Origin: Enemella evansiae
GTDB taxonomy: Bacteria; Actinomycetota; Actinomycetes; Propionibacteriales; Propionibacteriaceae
Assembly: GCF_002250705.1 (NCBI RefSeq)
Contig: NZ_NMVP01000001.1
Coordinates: 620,001 to 684,000 of the forward strand
Direction of reading: 5' to 3'
Length of the DNA: 64,000 nucleotides
The first letter of the stretch is position 1. Each line of letters starts with the position of its first letter. The notes beneath the pieces are model-generated. The model was not told the origin of the DNA, ran no database searches, and saw only the letters and a program-made list of their open reading frames with translations. The position numbers were made by a program, and so were the translations under genes. This document shows, one piece after another, positions 7,376 to 15,880 of this stretch.

Positions 7376-8292
7376 AGGCGCTCGTTCATCACCGGGGGAG
7401 TCGACACCTGCTGCGTCTGGATTCCGTGCCCGAGCCCACGCCGTCTCCATCAGAGGCCCTGGTTCAGGTTGCCGCCTTCTCGTTCAACTTCGGCGAGGTC
7501 GCCTTTCGCACTCCGGATCTTCCCGACGGCACTGTTCCTGGGTGGGACGCCAGCGGGGTGGTGATCACTCCGGCAGCGGACGGTTCCGGGCCGGTGGCGG
7601 GTTCGCGGGTCATCACGTTCGGGTGGGCCGGGGCCTGGGCCGAGTTGCGTGCGGTCGACACCGATCAGCTGGCTCTCGTTCCCGATGACGTCGACCTGGA
7701 AGCCATCGCCGCGTTGCCCGTCGCCGGAGTCACCGCGCTCCAGGCGGTCCGGCGACTCGGGTCCATCCTCGGACGGCGTGTGCTGGTCACCGGTGCATCC
7801 GGCGGCGTCGGCCGGTACGCAGTCCAGCTGGCGAGTCTTTCCGGCGCTGAGGTTGTCGCATCGGTCGGTTCCCCCGGTCGCGGCGAGGGCCTGGAAACAC
7901 TCGGCGCAAGGGAGGTCATCATCGGCCCGTCCAACCTCGCTGAACGCGTTGATGGCGTGATCGACAACGTTGGTGGACAGCAGTTGGCCGACGCCTACAG
8001 CCGACTGGTGCCCGGCGGCGCAGTCGTCGCGGTGGGTATGGCCTCCAAGGAGCCGACCACGATCGATTTCGAGGCGGCGCGGATCCGTCACGACCGCGGG
8101 CGGATCGAGACCTTCAACCTGACCGTCCCGCTCGGGCCCGACCTCGAACGGCTGGTAGGCCTCACCGCTCGGGGCCGACTCATGACCCCGATTGGCTGGC
8201 GCGGAGGTTGGCGCCGGTACGACGAGGCCATCCAGTCGCTGACACAGCGCCAGGTGCAGGGTAAAGCCGTACTCGATGTTCGAGGGGAGTGA
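7372..8292 (+). CDS. Zinc-type alcohol dehydrogenase-like quinone oxidoreductase (MDR)
   Basis: A 306-residue medium-chain dehydrogenase/reductase without zinc ligands. GroES-like N-terminal half (residues 1-100) and Rossmann half with VLVTGASGGVGRYAVQLA. Its relatives are quinone oxidoreductases and enoyl reductases. The GTG at 7372 (VKALVHHRGSRH) forms a GTGA overlap with the upstream stop and is preferred over a longer in-frame opening at 7183, which would duplicate the end of the NmrA-like gene. Last gene of the MarR-controlled operon; one-electron quinone detoxification fits the context. Confidence 0.85.
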   Translation: MKALVHHRGSRHLLRLDSVPEPTPSPSEALVQVAAFSFNFGEVAFRTPDLPDGTVPGWDASGVVITPAADGSGPVAGSRVITFGWAGAWAELRAVDTDQLALVPDDVDLEAIAALPVAGVTALQAVRRLGSILGRRVLVTGASGGVGRYAVQLASLSGAEVVASVGSPGRGEGLETLGAREVIIGPSNLAERVDGVIDNVGGQQLADAYSRLVPGGAVVAVGMASKEPTTIDFEAARIRHDRGRIETFNLTVPLGPDLERLVGLTARGRLMTPIGWRGGWRRYDEAIQSLTQRQVQGKAVLDVRGE

Positions 8293-8376
8293 GGCTTGCT
8301 TGACTAGAGTAGCGGCTCTTCGAAATGACATAATGTCGCTTATCGGACCAAGGTGACGGATCGTCCGAAAGCGAGC

Positions 8377-8940
8377 TCACCTGCGTGCTCGTGCCTTGAT
8401 CTCCTCGATCACGTCGGTCTTCGCGTCGGCGTACGCGTTCATGTCAGGCCAGTCGCGTGTCAGCAGCTCGCGTTTCGTGCTCTCGTAGAGCTGGCGGTCC
8501 GATTCGTCGGCGCGCAGATGATCACGCAACAGCAGGTATTCGGGCGCTGCCAGGTCATCGGTCTCGAAGATGTGGATGTGCACGTCCTGCTCCACGGTTC
8601 GGACCAGTCGATGTCCGGGCTCGCGCACGCGGAGAACGTAACCAGCGGCGATGAGTGGCTCCAGGTAATCCTCTTCCGCGGTGATGTCGGGCACCGTGAC
8701 CAGGATGTCGATGATCGGCTTGGCCGCCAGGCCGGGTACCGCAGTCGATCCGATGTGCTGGATGTCGACCGCAACCTTCTCGATTGCCTTGCTGATCCGT
8801 GCCGCGTGCTCGGCGTACCCCGTCGCCCACGCCGGATCATGGTCCACCAGGAAGAGCTCGCGCTTCTCGATCCCACCAATCAACTCGACATCGGTCACGT
8901 CGTCACGACGACGCGTGCGGCGCTCATCAGGATCGTTCAT
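8377..8940 (-). CDS. GrpB family protein
   Basis: A 187-residue member of the GrpB / UPF0157 family, a branch of the nucleotidyltransferase fold. The signature HIGSTAVPGLAAKPIIDILVTV is complete, followed by HIHIFETDDLAAPEYLLLRDHLR. Family members are cytosolic and functionally uncertain; in some proteins the domain is fused to dephospho-CoA kinase. An unusual basic N-terminus (RRTRRRDD, residues 7-14) precedes the domain. It stands alone between divergent and convergent neighbours. The 84 bp beyond its stop contain an 11-bp palindrome GACAT-A-ATGTC at 8327-8337. Confidence 0.85.
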   Translation of the reverse strand: MNDPDERRTRRRDDVTDVELIGGIEKRELFLVDHDPAWATGYAEHAARISKAIEKVAVDIQHIGSTAVPGLAAKPIIDILVTVPDITAEEDYLEPLIAAGYVLRVREPGHRLVRTVEQDVHIHIFETDDLAAPEYLLLRDHLRADESDRQLYESTKRELLTRDWPDMNAYADAKTDVIEEIKARARR

Positions 8941-9042
8941 GACGTGCAGGTTAACCGGCGCGAACCCCTGAGTCCGCGTTCAGGGGGCGATCCGGGCACC
9001 ACCCGGTGTCAGCGGCTCCTGCCTCGATGACACGCTGATCAC

Positions 9043-9534
9043 GTGGTTGTCACACCCCCAGCTCAAGGATCAAGACAAATTTCCCGGGCCATCATTCCAT
9101 TCGCGATCGCTGCGGTCGCCGGCGTCATACACGGCATTTTCAGTGTGTACTGGGGTTTCGGCGGCAACTGGCTGCTGGAGACGATCGGCGCGCGGCTCGT
9201 CAACGCCTTCGAGGGTCGGCGGTGGCTGCTGCTGATCGTCGCCGCCGTGAAGCTCGGTTTCGCCGTGGTGCCGCTCGCCTGGACCCTGCGCGGATGGCCG
9301 CGCCACTGGATCTGGCGTATCGGGTGCGAGCTCGGTGCGCTCAGCCTCATCGTCTGGGGCGGTGCGAATACCGTGGTCGGCCACCTGGTGCTCGCCGGAG
9401 TGATCCGGCCCGACGACGGTTACGACCGGGCGGCCATGATCGGCCATGGCTGGCTGTGGGATCCACTGTTCGTGCTCTGGGGCGTCGCCCTGCTCGTGGG
9501 CCTCATCCGCCTGCGGCGCCCTCGTTCGATCTGA
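9043..9534 (+). CDS. DUF3995 domain-containing membrane protein
   Basis: A 163-residue integral membrane protein with four hydrophobic segments (about residues 15-37, 60-80, 90-115 and 135-155), matching the DUF3995 family. The conserved opening GVIHGIFSVYWGFGGNWLLETIG and the loop RPDDGYDRAAMIGHGWLWDPLFVLWG are clear. GTG start at 9043. Function unknown. Its stop codon lies inside the first copy of a 15-bp direct repeat that recurs at 10065. Confidence 0.75.
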   Translation: MVVTPPAQGSRQISRAIIPFAIAAVAGVIHGIFSVYWGFGGNWLLETIGARLVNAFEGRRWLLLIVAAVKLGFAVVPLAWTLRGWPRHWIWRIGCELGALSLIVWGGANTVVGHLVLAGVIRPDDGYDRAAMIGHGWLWDPLFVLWGVALLVGLIRLRRPRSI

Positions 9535-10079
9535 CATAACGTGCGCCACCTCATGCGGAGGCATCACCTGTCTCGGCCAGCCGCTGCTGCCACCGATCTG
9601 CGACCTCGCTGAACGACAGCTCCGGGTCCTCGATGGACTCGTCGTTGAAGTCGGCCTCCAGCCGCTCGGCCTGAGCATCGAAGCTGACGATGATCCGCGT
9701 CGGCACTTCACCCGACGCAGCGAGAAGGCTGCGTACCTCCTCCGTCTCGTCGAAGAAGGTACGCCAGAGTGCCTGCAGCTCGGACACATCCAGCTCGGTG
9801 CCGAGGTGCTGATCAAGGTCTTCGGCGCCGGTGACGATGCCGTCAACCCGATAGATCGGCGTGGCCACGACGACGCCGTCCTGCATCGACAGGTACAGCC
9901 AGATCCACTCAACGGAAGGATCCCCGTCGGCGAACTCCCGGGCTTCCCGCACCATGGTGGCGAGGTGGTTCTCGATCGCCTGCAACCGTCTCTTCTGATC
10001 CATGGGTCTCCCGATCATCCGGATGGGGATCTTCAGCCTATGCGGCATAAGGGCAACGCGTCGCTCTGACATAACGTGC
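9530..10079. repeat. 15-bp direct repeats flanking one unknown gene
   Basis: TCTGACATAACGTGC occurs at 9530-9544 and again at 10065-10079, in the same orientation, 535 bp apart. Between the copies lies the single gene 9551-10003. The first copy contains the stop codon of the DUF3995 gene. This could be an insertion footprint, two members of a dispersed repeat, or a duplication scar; no recombinase is nearby. Confidence 0.6.
9551..10003 (-). CDS. Hypothetical protein
   Basis: A 150-residue acidic soluble protein I do not recognise with certainty. ATG at 10003 (MDQKRRLQAIENHLATMV) is chosen; a longer opening to 10153 would run into the neighbour's start. It begins with a helix, then a strand-rich part (VEWIWLYLSMQDGVVVATPIYRVDG), and ends in helices (DPELSFSEVADRWQQRL). 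The layout vaguely recalls small immunity-type proteins such as DUF600, but no signature proves it. It is framed by 15-bp direct repeats, so it may be a recent insertion. Confidence 0.55.
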   Translation of the reverse strand: MDQKRRLQAIENHLATMVREAREFADGDPSVEWIWLYLSMQDGVVVATPIYRVDGIVTGAEDLDQHLGTELDVSELQALWRTFFDETEEVRSLLAASGEVPTRIIVSFDAQAERLEADFNDESIEDPELSFSEVADRWQQRLAETGDASA

Positions 10080-10151
10080 AGGACCCGTTTGAGCCCTCGG
10101 TCGTCGGGTAATCGTTCTGTGACTGAGGATTCGCGATCTCTGGGAGTACAC

Positions 10152-10625
10152 ATGAGCGAGCTGCTGCAGACCTACCTGCAGGATCATCACGCCGGTGCCA
10201 CGTCCGGCGTAGCCCTGTTCCAGCGGGTGGCCAAGAGTCACGGCGTACCCGAGATCGCTGCCGCGGTGCAGCGCCTGAGCACAGAGGTCGAATCCGACAA
10301 GAACAGCCTGGAAGCGCTGATGGTCGATGCCGGCGTACGCCCCTCGGTCGTCAAGGATGGGACTGCGCGCGTCGCCGAGCTGGCTGGCCAAATCAAAACC
10401 AACCAGCGCCTCCGGGAGCGCTCTCCCCTGTCGGACCTGCTGGAGCTGGAAGCGCTGACCGCTGCCGTGTTCGCCAAGCGGCTCGGTTGGGCGACCCTCC
10501 TGGAACTGAACGATCCGCGTCTCCCCCGCGCCACGCTGGAGAATCTGCTCGCGCGGGCCGATGCCCAGGGACGCGAGCTGGAGCAGCTGCATCGCCGGTG
10601 TGCGAGCGTGCTGCACCAGTCCTGA
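10152..10625 (+). CDS. Hypothetical four-helix protein
   Basis: A 157-residue almost wholly alpha-helical protein (MSELLQTYLQDHHAGATSG, then long amphipathic helices). Paired acidic and histidine residues at the start (QDHHAGA) and LELEALTAAVFAKRLGW recall ferritin-like or DUF892-type bundles, but a full di-iron ligand set is not evident, so function stays open. ATG 10152 has GGGAG six bases upstream. It is divergent from the unknown gene at 10003 and is followed by family B repeats. Confidence 0.6.
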   Translation: MSELLQTYLQDHHAGATSGVALFQRVAKSHGVPEIAAAVQRLSTEVESDKNSLEALMVDAGVRPSVVKDGTARVAELAGQIKTNQRLRERSPLSDLLELEALTAAVFAKRLGWATLLELNDPRLPRATLENLLARADAQGRELEQLHRRCASVLHQS

Positions 10626-10653
10626 GGGTTGGGGGCGCGTGGCTTCGACTCGC

Positions 10654-10716
10654 TCGTTCCTCGCTCGCTCACCCGACGTGGTGGGTGGTCGTTCCTCGCT
10701 CGCTCAACCGACGTGG
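10654..10716. repeat. Family B tandem repeat at a gene 3' end
   Basis: Two 28-bp copies (10654-10681 and 10689-10716) differ at one base and start with TCGTTCCTCGCTCGCTCA. The second copy overlaps the last four codons and stop of the flavin oxidoreductase on the minus strand, so the repeat supplies the end of that protein. Relatives with CCTCCCTCGCTCAG spelling occur at 35564-35629. Confidence 0.8.
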
Positions 10717-11972
10717 GTACGGCCGGCCAGCCACGTCCCGTAGCGCCGCAATGCGCCCCGCTGCAGCAGCATTTCCTTCACCAGAGCGATTCGCGGGCTC
10801 CTTCCCGGGCGGGTATGCCGACCCGCGCCAAGCCGACGCAACTGCTGGCGTACCCGTGCCATGCTCGCCGCCGAGGCGATCGCCTTGTCCTTGAAGCGCA
10901 CCGGGGCCAGCACGACCTTGACATCGGGGTCCCGGCGCCAGGTGTTCGGCAGATCGGGGTCGACACCGAGGGCGCTGCCCATCCCGACCAGGTCGATGCC
11001 GCTGGCGAGCACCTCTTCAGCGACGCGAAGCCGGACGGGGACCGGACTGCTGGTGGCCAGTTCTTCAGCCAGGCTCAGAAAGTACGCCTCGCGGGTGCTG
11101 CTCCGGGCATCTCGGGCCTGACCGGTCATTGCCGGCGCCTCATAGCTGCCGCCGGACAGTTCCACGACGTCGACCCCGAGGGGGGCGAGCATCCCGATGA
11201 CCGCCGCAGCATCAGCGGCATCGAATCCGCCGCGCTGGAAATCGGCGGAGTTCAGCTTGACCGCGACCGCGAAACCGGGGCTGACCACAGCCCGGACGGT
11301 GCGTACGATCTCCACCAACAGTCGAGCACGGTTCTGCAGGCTGCCGCCCCAGTGATCGGTACGCCGATTCGCCAATGGAGACAGGAATTGCGAGAGCAGA
11401 TAACCGTGGGCGGCGTGGATCTCGACACCGTCGAAACCTGCTTCCTCAGCACGTTGCGCCGTGACCCGGAAACGCTCGATGGTCTCGGCGATCTGCGCCT
11501 CGGTCATCTCGGTCGGTTCGGCGAACCGCTTGCTGTTGCGGCCGAGGTCCACCCGGATCGCCGATGGCGCCCAGGCGACTCCCGGCATATCCGCGAGCAC
11601 CTGGCGGCCCGGGTGGTTGATCTGCATCCAGATCTTCGCCCCACCGCTCCGGCCGGCACTCGCCCACTCGCGGAACGGCTCGAGCGGCGCCGCGGCGTCG
11701 AGCACCACACCACCGGGTCCGGTCAGCGCCTCGGCATGCACCATCACGTTCCCGGTGATAAGCAGCCCCGCTCCCCCGCTGCTCCAACGCCGATAGAGCC
11801 GGACCAGCTGCTCGTCCGGCAGTTGCCCCGGACCGGCCATGTTCTCCTCCATGGCGGCCTTGACGAGGCGGTTCGGCAGCACCGAGCCACTCGGCAGCAC
11901 GAAGGGCTCAAATACCGCCGAGACCGGCTCGGAGGCGGCAGAGTGGGTGGATGCGGACGCGATGGATGGCAT
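10704..11972 (-). CDS. NADH:flavin oxidoreductase, OYE-like
   Basis: A 422-residue FMN TIM-barrel protein of the NADH:flavin oxidoreductase / NADH oxidase family, resembling the N-terminal half of 2,4-dienoyl-CoA reductase but without the C-terminal Fe-S/FAD half. Visible signatures: LPNRLVKAAMEENMAG, the His-x-x-His substrate site in VEIHAAHGYLLSQFLSPLANRRTD, and GGSLQNRARLLVEIV. ATG at 11972 has GGAG seven bases upstream; the open frame extends to 12143 but would overlap the divergent regulator. The C-terminus runs into a family B repeat. It is divergent from, and probably repressed by, the TetR protein at 12034. Confidence 0.88.
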   Translation of the reverse strand: MPSIASASTHSAASEPVSAVFEPFVLPSGSVLPNRLVKAAMEENMAGPGQLPDEQLVRLYRRWSSGGAGLLITGNVMVHAEALTGPGGVVLDAAAPLEPFREWASAGRSGGAKIWMQINHPGRQVLADMPGVAWAPSAIRVDLGRNSKRFAEPTEMTEAQIAETIERFRVTAQRAEEAGFDGVEIHAAHGYLLSQFLSPLANRRTDHWGGSLQNRARLLVEIVRTVRAVVSPGFAVAVKLNSADFQRGGFDAADAAAVIGMLAPLGVDVVELSGGSYEAPAMTGQARDARSSTREAYFLSLAEELATSSPVPVRLRVAEEVLASGIDLVGMGSALGVDPDLPNTWRRDPDVKVVLAPVRFKDKAIASAASMARVRQQLRRLGAGRHTRPGRSPRIALVKEMLLQRGALRRYGTWLAGRTHVG

Positions 11973-12001
11973 CGGTGCTCCTGGATGAGGTATGTTTACG
12001 T

Positions 12002-12015
12002 TGCTCACATGAGCA
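12002..12015. promoter_or_regulatory. TetR-type operator in the divergent promoter
   Basis: TGCTCA-CA-TGAGCA is a perfect 6-2-6 dyad, centred in the 61 bp between the flavin-oxidoreductase ATG (11972) and the TetR start (12034). It is well placed to control both genes. Confidence 0.6.
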
Positions 12016-12033
12016 TAGAAGGGGATGTTAGCA

Positions 12034-12609
12034 GTGTCAACTCCGGCGAAGAGTGCGTACCACCACGGCGACCTGCGCGCGGCGTTGCTGACGACCGCGA
12101 TGCGGATGCTGGAGGCCGGGGAGCCCTTCTCATTGCGAGCCATCGCCCGCGAGGCCGGCGTCTCGCCGACGGCCCCCTATCGGCATTTCACCGACCGGGA
12201 TGCCCTCGAGTCCGCGCTGGCCGCTGTGGGGCTGCGGGATCTGTTGGCCGAACTCACCGAGGGTCGCGAGCCACCGTCCAGTCCCGCAGAGCTGAGCGAG
12301 TTCGCGGTCGCCTATGTGCGCTTCGCGATGAGGCGCCCGGCCCTCTTCCGACTGATGTTCGGCAATGCCTGCGACGAGGGCAACGCGGAGCGCGTCGAGG
12401 CCGCCGGGCGCATCCATCAGGCGCTCCAGGCGGCCATGGCCCAGGTGTTCCCGGATGCCGATGCCGACTCGCTGGCCTCCGCAGGCTGGGCACTCGCGCA
12501 CGGCCTGGCGTACCTCCATCTGGACGGCAAGCTGCCGGCCGACTCCCAGGAGATGATCGACGACCGGGTACGCGCCGCTTTCGCGGCCATCCTGGACGTA
12601 CGCAACTGA
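12034..12609 (+). CDS. TetR family transcriptional regulator
   Basis: A 191-residue TetR protein. It opens YHHGDLRAALLTTAMRMLEAG, with the HTH in FSLRAIAREAGVSPTAPYRHFTDRDALESAL, a form common in the AcrR-like TetR_C_33 group. GTG at 12034 with AGGGG nine bases upstream is preferred to ATG 12025, which has no room for a ribosome site. The C-terminal domain is ~115 residues. It is divergent from the NADH:flavin oxidoreductase, which it likely represses until an electrophilic ligand binds. Confidence 0.85.
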   Translation: MSTPAKSAYHHGDLRAALLTTAMRMLEAGEPFSLRAIAREAGVSPTAPYRHFTDRDALESALAAVGLRDLLAELTEGREPPSSPAELSEFAVAYVRFAMRRPALFRLMFGNACDEGNAERVEAAGRIHQALQAAMAQVFPDADADSLASAGWALAHGLAYLHLDGKLPADSQEMIDDRVRAAFAAILDVRN

Positions 12610-12622
12610 AGCTGAGACCGCG

Positions 12623-13282
12623 TCAGGCGTCGCAGGTCTTGACCAGGGTCATCTGCTGGAATCGCTGCCAGGTCTGACCGCCGTCGAGGCTGACCTCGCC
12701 GTATTCGTGCCAGGCGCGCCAGTTGTCGGTGAAGTCGGTGACGTAACGCACCGTGACCCCGGGTCCCGCCGGGAACTGCCAGTACCAACCGGTCGGGGTC
12801 ACCACCAGGTCGGTGACCAGTTGATTGCCTTCGTTGTACGCCGTCCAGCTGATGCCGCCGCCGGCCTTCGGTTCCGCGATCGCATACGCCGAGAAGACCG
12901 TCACCGACGGATCGGTGGGCGAGGTGCCGGTGCCCTTCACCTCGAGCCGGGTGCCGCCCGGCAGGAACCGGATCTCCTCGGTCTGGACGTAGTAGGAGCG
13001 CCCCTGCTGACCGTCGTTCCAGCCGTATCCGACCCACTCCCCTGCCATGTAGTCCAGGGTGCGCATCGCGGGCGCCGCGGGCGCCGAGGTCAGATCGTCG
13101 CACTGCGGCAGATTCCGGTTGGCGAGCCCCTGGCCGCGCAGCGCGGCGTTGGTCTTCTGCTCGACCTTCGCGTAGTGCGAGCCACGTGGCGGCGTGCTGT
13201 CGGCGGCGTACGCCACACCACTGCCGGTGACGAGAGTGGCCGCGAGCGCGGCCACGGTGATTCCGATCGAGCGGATGAACAT
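12623..13282 (-). CDS. Secreted protein of unknown function
   Basis: A 219-residue exported protein. Residues 1-27 form a Sec signal peptide (MFIRSIGITVAALAATLVTG, cleavage after AYA). The mature part is rich in beta strands and aromatic residues; MRTLDYMAGEWVGYGW and DWYWQFP-like stretches recall DUF1579 or lipocalin-like barrels that measure ligand in an open cavity. Only two mature cysteines are seen (about 61 and 217), which could form a disulfide closing the barrel. It converges closely with the TetR gene (13 bp between stops). Function not assigned. Confidence 0.6.
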   Translation of the reverse strand: MFIRSIGITVAALAATLVTGSGVAYAADSTPPRGSHYAKVEQKTNAALRGQGLANRNLPQCDDLTSAPAAPAMRTLDYMAGEWVGYGWNDGQQGRSYYVQTEEIRFLPGGTRLEVKGTGTSPTDPSVTVFSAYAIAEPKAGGGISWTAYNEGNQLVTDLVVTPTGWYWQFPAGPGVTVRYVTDFTDNWRAWHEYGEVSLDGGQTWQRFQQMTLVKTCDA

Positions 13283-13380
13283 CTGGTCTCCCCGGATAGT
13301 CGTGCCGTGGTCAGCACGCTAGCGACGCCGAAGGTGAGTCGGCCCGCATCGTGGCATGACATTTGTCATCGGTTCGTGGG

Positions 13381-13490
13381 GTTCATCTCGACACGGCAGC
13401 CATTGCTCCGCTTCGCTCCGCATGGCTGCCTACTCGATGAACGTGGGAAGGCTCCGCTTCGCTCCACCGGGCCAGCTACTCGATGAACGT
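13381..13490. repeat. Family A palindromic element, copy 2, plus a half copy
   Basis: 13381-13442 has ends GTTCATCTCGACAC and TACTCGATGAAC, stem GGCAGCCAT/ATGGCTGCC and loop TGCTCCGCTTCGCTCCGC, nearly the reverse complement of the loop of copy 1. A degenerate half copy follows to 13490. Unlike most copies it lies between divergent genes (starts at 13282 and 13542). Confidence 0.85.
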
Positions 13491-13541
13491 AGACTTTGCT
13501 AGGTTCGACGCCTTGTCACCCAGTGCAAGGAGTTGACCTCC

Positions 13542-15047
13542 ATGTCAGCACGGCTACGAGCCGTCGCTTCCGCCTTGTTGGTCCTGGTCATCGGGCTGAT
13601 CTCCGGATGCGCGAGCCCCGGCAACACCGAATCCGACAAGCCGAAACTCATCCGCGAGGGCGAGTTGGTGGTGGCGATGAGCGGCGAATACCGCCCCTTC
13701 AGCTACGTCGACAACGGCCAGCTCACCGGTTTCGATCTGGACATCGCGCAGGCTCTGGCCGATCAGATGGGCCTCAAGCTGGTTCCCGAGACCGCCGGAT
13801 TCTCCACCCTCGTTCAGGGAACGGCGAGCGGTCGCTACGACATGCTGGTCGCCTCCACCTCGGCGACCCCGGAACGGGCGCAGATCGTCGACTTCGCCGA
13901 TGGTTACTACTCCTCCGGTGCCCAGCTGTTCGTCAAACGGGGCCAGGCCTGCACCTCGGTGCAGGACGTCCGGGGTCAGGAGCTCGGTGTCGCCTCCGGC
14001 ACCTCCTACGAGAAATACCTGAAGGACAACCAGATCACCGATCGGGTGAAGACCTACGAGTCCGACATCACCGCCCTGCAGGATGCCGCGACCGGCCGGT
14101 TGCAGGGTGCGGTCACCGACCAGCTCGTCGGGCAGAACCAGATCAAGGAGGCCGGCCTCGACCTCGTACCCTGCGGTGACCGGCTCTACAACGAGACCCA
14201 GGCTCCGGCGATCGCCAAGGGCAACCCGCTGCGCGGTGAGGTGAACAAGGCGCTCGCAGAGATCATCCGCAACGGCAAGTACGCCGAGATCTCCACCAAG
14301 TACTTCGGCCAGGACATCTCCGGCCAGATCGACAACGCGCCCGTGCGCGAGGTGATGGACGCGGCCCCGACCGAGCAGGGCGGGCCCAGCTTCGGCGAGC
14401 TGTTCGTCAAATACATCCCGGTCTTCGTCAAGGCCGCCGGGCTGACCCTGGCGATCACGGCGGTGGCGCTGGCGATGGCGCTGGTCGCCGGTGCGGTGAT
14501 CGCCGCGATGAACATGAGCTCGATCGCCCCGCTGCGTTGGCTGGCCGCCGCCTGGATCGGATTGATCCGAGGTACGCCGCTGATCGCGCAGCTGTTCGTG
14601 CTCTATTTCGGTCTCACCCAGCTGGTGTTGCTGTCCGGTTTCTGGGCCGGGGCCATCGCGCTCGCGGTGCACAACTCCGCCTACATCGCCGAGATCATCC
14701 GCTCCGGTTTCGGTTCGGTGCCCAAGGGGCTCGTCGAGGCCTCCCGCTCACTGGGCATGTCCCGGGTGCAGACCCTCCGCAAGGTGCAGATCCCCCTGGC
14801 CACCCGGGCGATCCTGCCGGTGCTCGGCAGCCAGTTCATCATTGCGGTGAAGGATTCCTCGCTGGTCGCCTTCATCGGCATGGGTGAGCTGTTCCGCACC
14901 GCGCAGAACATGGCGGCGGCCGAATACTCACCGCTCAATGCCTACCTGACCGTCTCGGTCTACTACCTGATCATCGTGCTGGTGCTCACCGGCGGTGTGC
15001 ATCTGCTGGAACGCCGAATGAACGCCGACCGGAAGGCGGTGCACTGA
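13542..15047 (+). CDS. Fused substrate-binding lipoprotein / permease of an amino-acid ABC transporter
   Basis: A 501-residue fusion. Residues 1-23 are a lipoprotein signal with lipobox ISGC (Cys23). About 35-265 are a family 3 solute-binding domain ([39 protein letters not shown]). About 280-495 are a His/Glu/Gln-type permease with five membrane helices and the EAA loop around [22 protein letters not shown]. One polypeptide therefore tethers the receptor to the translocator, as in GlnP of lactic-acid bacteria. ATG 13542 has AAGGAG nine bases upstream; a TTG at 13533 is less likely. It overlaps the ATPase gene (TGATG). Confidence 0.9.
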   Translation: MSARLRAVASALLVLVIGLISGCASPGNTESDKPKLIREGELVVAMSGEYRPFSYVDNGQLTGFDLDIAQALADQMGLKLVPETAGFSTLVQGTASGRYDMLVASTSATPERAQIVDFADGYYSSGAQLFVKRGQACTSVQDVRGQELGVASGTSYEKYLKDNQITDRVKTYESDITALQDAATGRLQGAVTDQLVGQNQIKEAGLDLVPCGDRLYNETQAPAIAKGNPLRGEVNKALAEIIRNGKYAEISTKYFGQDISGQIDNAPVREVMDAAPTEQGGPSFGELFVKYIPVFVKAAGLTLAITAVALAMALVAGAVIAAMNMSSIAPLRWLAAAWIGLIRGTPLIAQLFVLYFGLTQLVLLSGFWAGAIALAVHNSAYIAEIIRSGFGSVPKGLVEASRSLGMSRVQTLRKVQIPLATRAILPVLGSQFIIAVKDSSLVAFIGMGELFRTAQNMAAAEYSPLNAYLTVSVYYLIIVLVLTGGVHLLERRMNADRKAVH

Positions 15048-15841
15048 TGCCCGAGGAGATCGAGATGTCCGAGGAAGCGGTGACGAACCCCGGTCCCGAG
15101 CAGACCGGCAACATCGTCGAGATGCGTCAGGTCACCAAGAAATTCGGCGAGACCGTCGTCTTCTCCGACGTGGATCTGGATGTCGCCGCCGGTGAGGTCG
15201 TGGTGCTCGTCGGGCCCTCCGGGGCCGGCAAGTCCACTCTGCTGCGCTGTGTCAACGGCCTCGAGCGGATCACCAGCGGCACCATCGAGGTCGCCGGCGA
15301 AGAGCTGCGCTACCAGGAAAAGACGCTGAACCACCTGCGCTCCCGGGTCGGGATGGTGTTCCAGCAGTTCAACCTGTTCCCGCACATGAACGTGCTGCAC
15401 AACATCACCGTCGCCCAGCGCGAGGTGCTGGGGCGCAGCCAGGACGAAGCGGTCGCCACCGCCCGCCGGATGCTCGACCACGTCGGGATGAGCCACAAGG
15501 AGGATGCCTACCCGGCCAGCCTTTCCGGCGGCCAGGCCCAACGTGTCGCGATCGCCCGCGCGCTGGCGATGGATCCGGCGATGATGCTCTTCGATGAACC
15601 GACCTCCGCGCTCGACCCCGAACTGGTCAACGAGGTGCTGTCGGTGATGCGCGATCTCGCCGATGAGGGGATGACGATGATGTGCGTCACCCACGAGATG
15701 CGGTTCGCCCGCCGGGTCGCCGACCGGATCGTGCTGATCGCCGACCAGGGCATCGCCGAGGAGGGTGCACCGGATGCCTTCCTGGACGACCCGAAGTCCG
15801 AACGGGGCAAGGAGTTCCTCGCCTCCCTCAGCGAGGGTTGA
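15047..15841 (+). CDS. Amino-acid ABC transporter ATP-binding protein (GlnQ-like)
   Basis: A 264-residue cytoplasmic ATPase of the polar amino-acid uptake family. Walker [11 protein letters not shown]-loop [13 protein letters not shown], signature LSGGQAQR, Walker [14 protein letters not shown] and the H-loop CVTHEM are complete. ATG 15047 shares a base with the stop of the fused binding-protein/permease gene; an in-frame ATG at 15065 with GAGGAG upstream is the alternative start. With a receptor-permease fusion dimer, these two genes suffice for a whole importer. Specificity (Gln, Glu or another polar amino acid) cannot be fixed. Confidence 0.92.
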   Translation: MPEEIEMSEEAVTNPGPEQTGNIVEMRQVTKKFGETVVFSDVDLDVAAGEVVVLVGPSGAGKSTLLRCVNGLERITSGTIEVAGEELRYQEKTLNHLRSRVGMVFQQFNLFPHMNVLHNITVAQREVLGRSQDEAVATARRMLDHVGMSHKEDAYPASLSGGQAQRVAIARALAMDPAMMLFDEPTSALDPELVNEVLSVMRDLADEGMTMMCVTHEMRFARRVADRIVLIADQGIAEEGAPDAFLDDPKSERGKEFLASLSEG

Positions 15842-15867
15842 ACAGCTCCGCAGCGTACGCCGGCGGC

Positions 15868-15880
15868 TATGATCCGCGCT
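15868..15880 (+). promoter_or_regulatory. -10 box TATGAT of a leaderless gene
   Basis: TATGAT at 15868-15873 is separated by seven bases from the ATG at 15881, and no ribosome-binding sequence precedes that ATG. This decides the XRE-cupin start in favour of 15881 over the ATG at 15869, which overlaps the -10 box. Confidence 0.6.
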
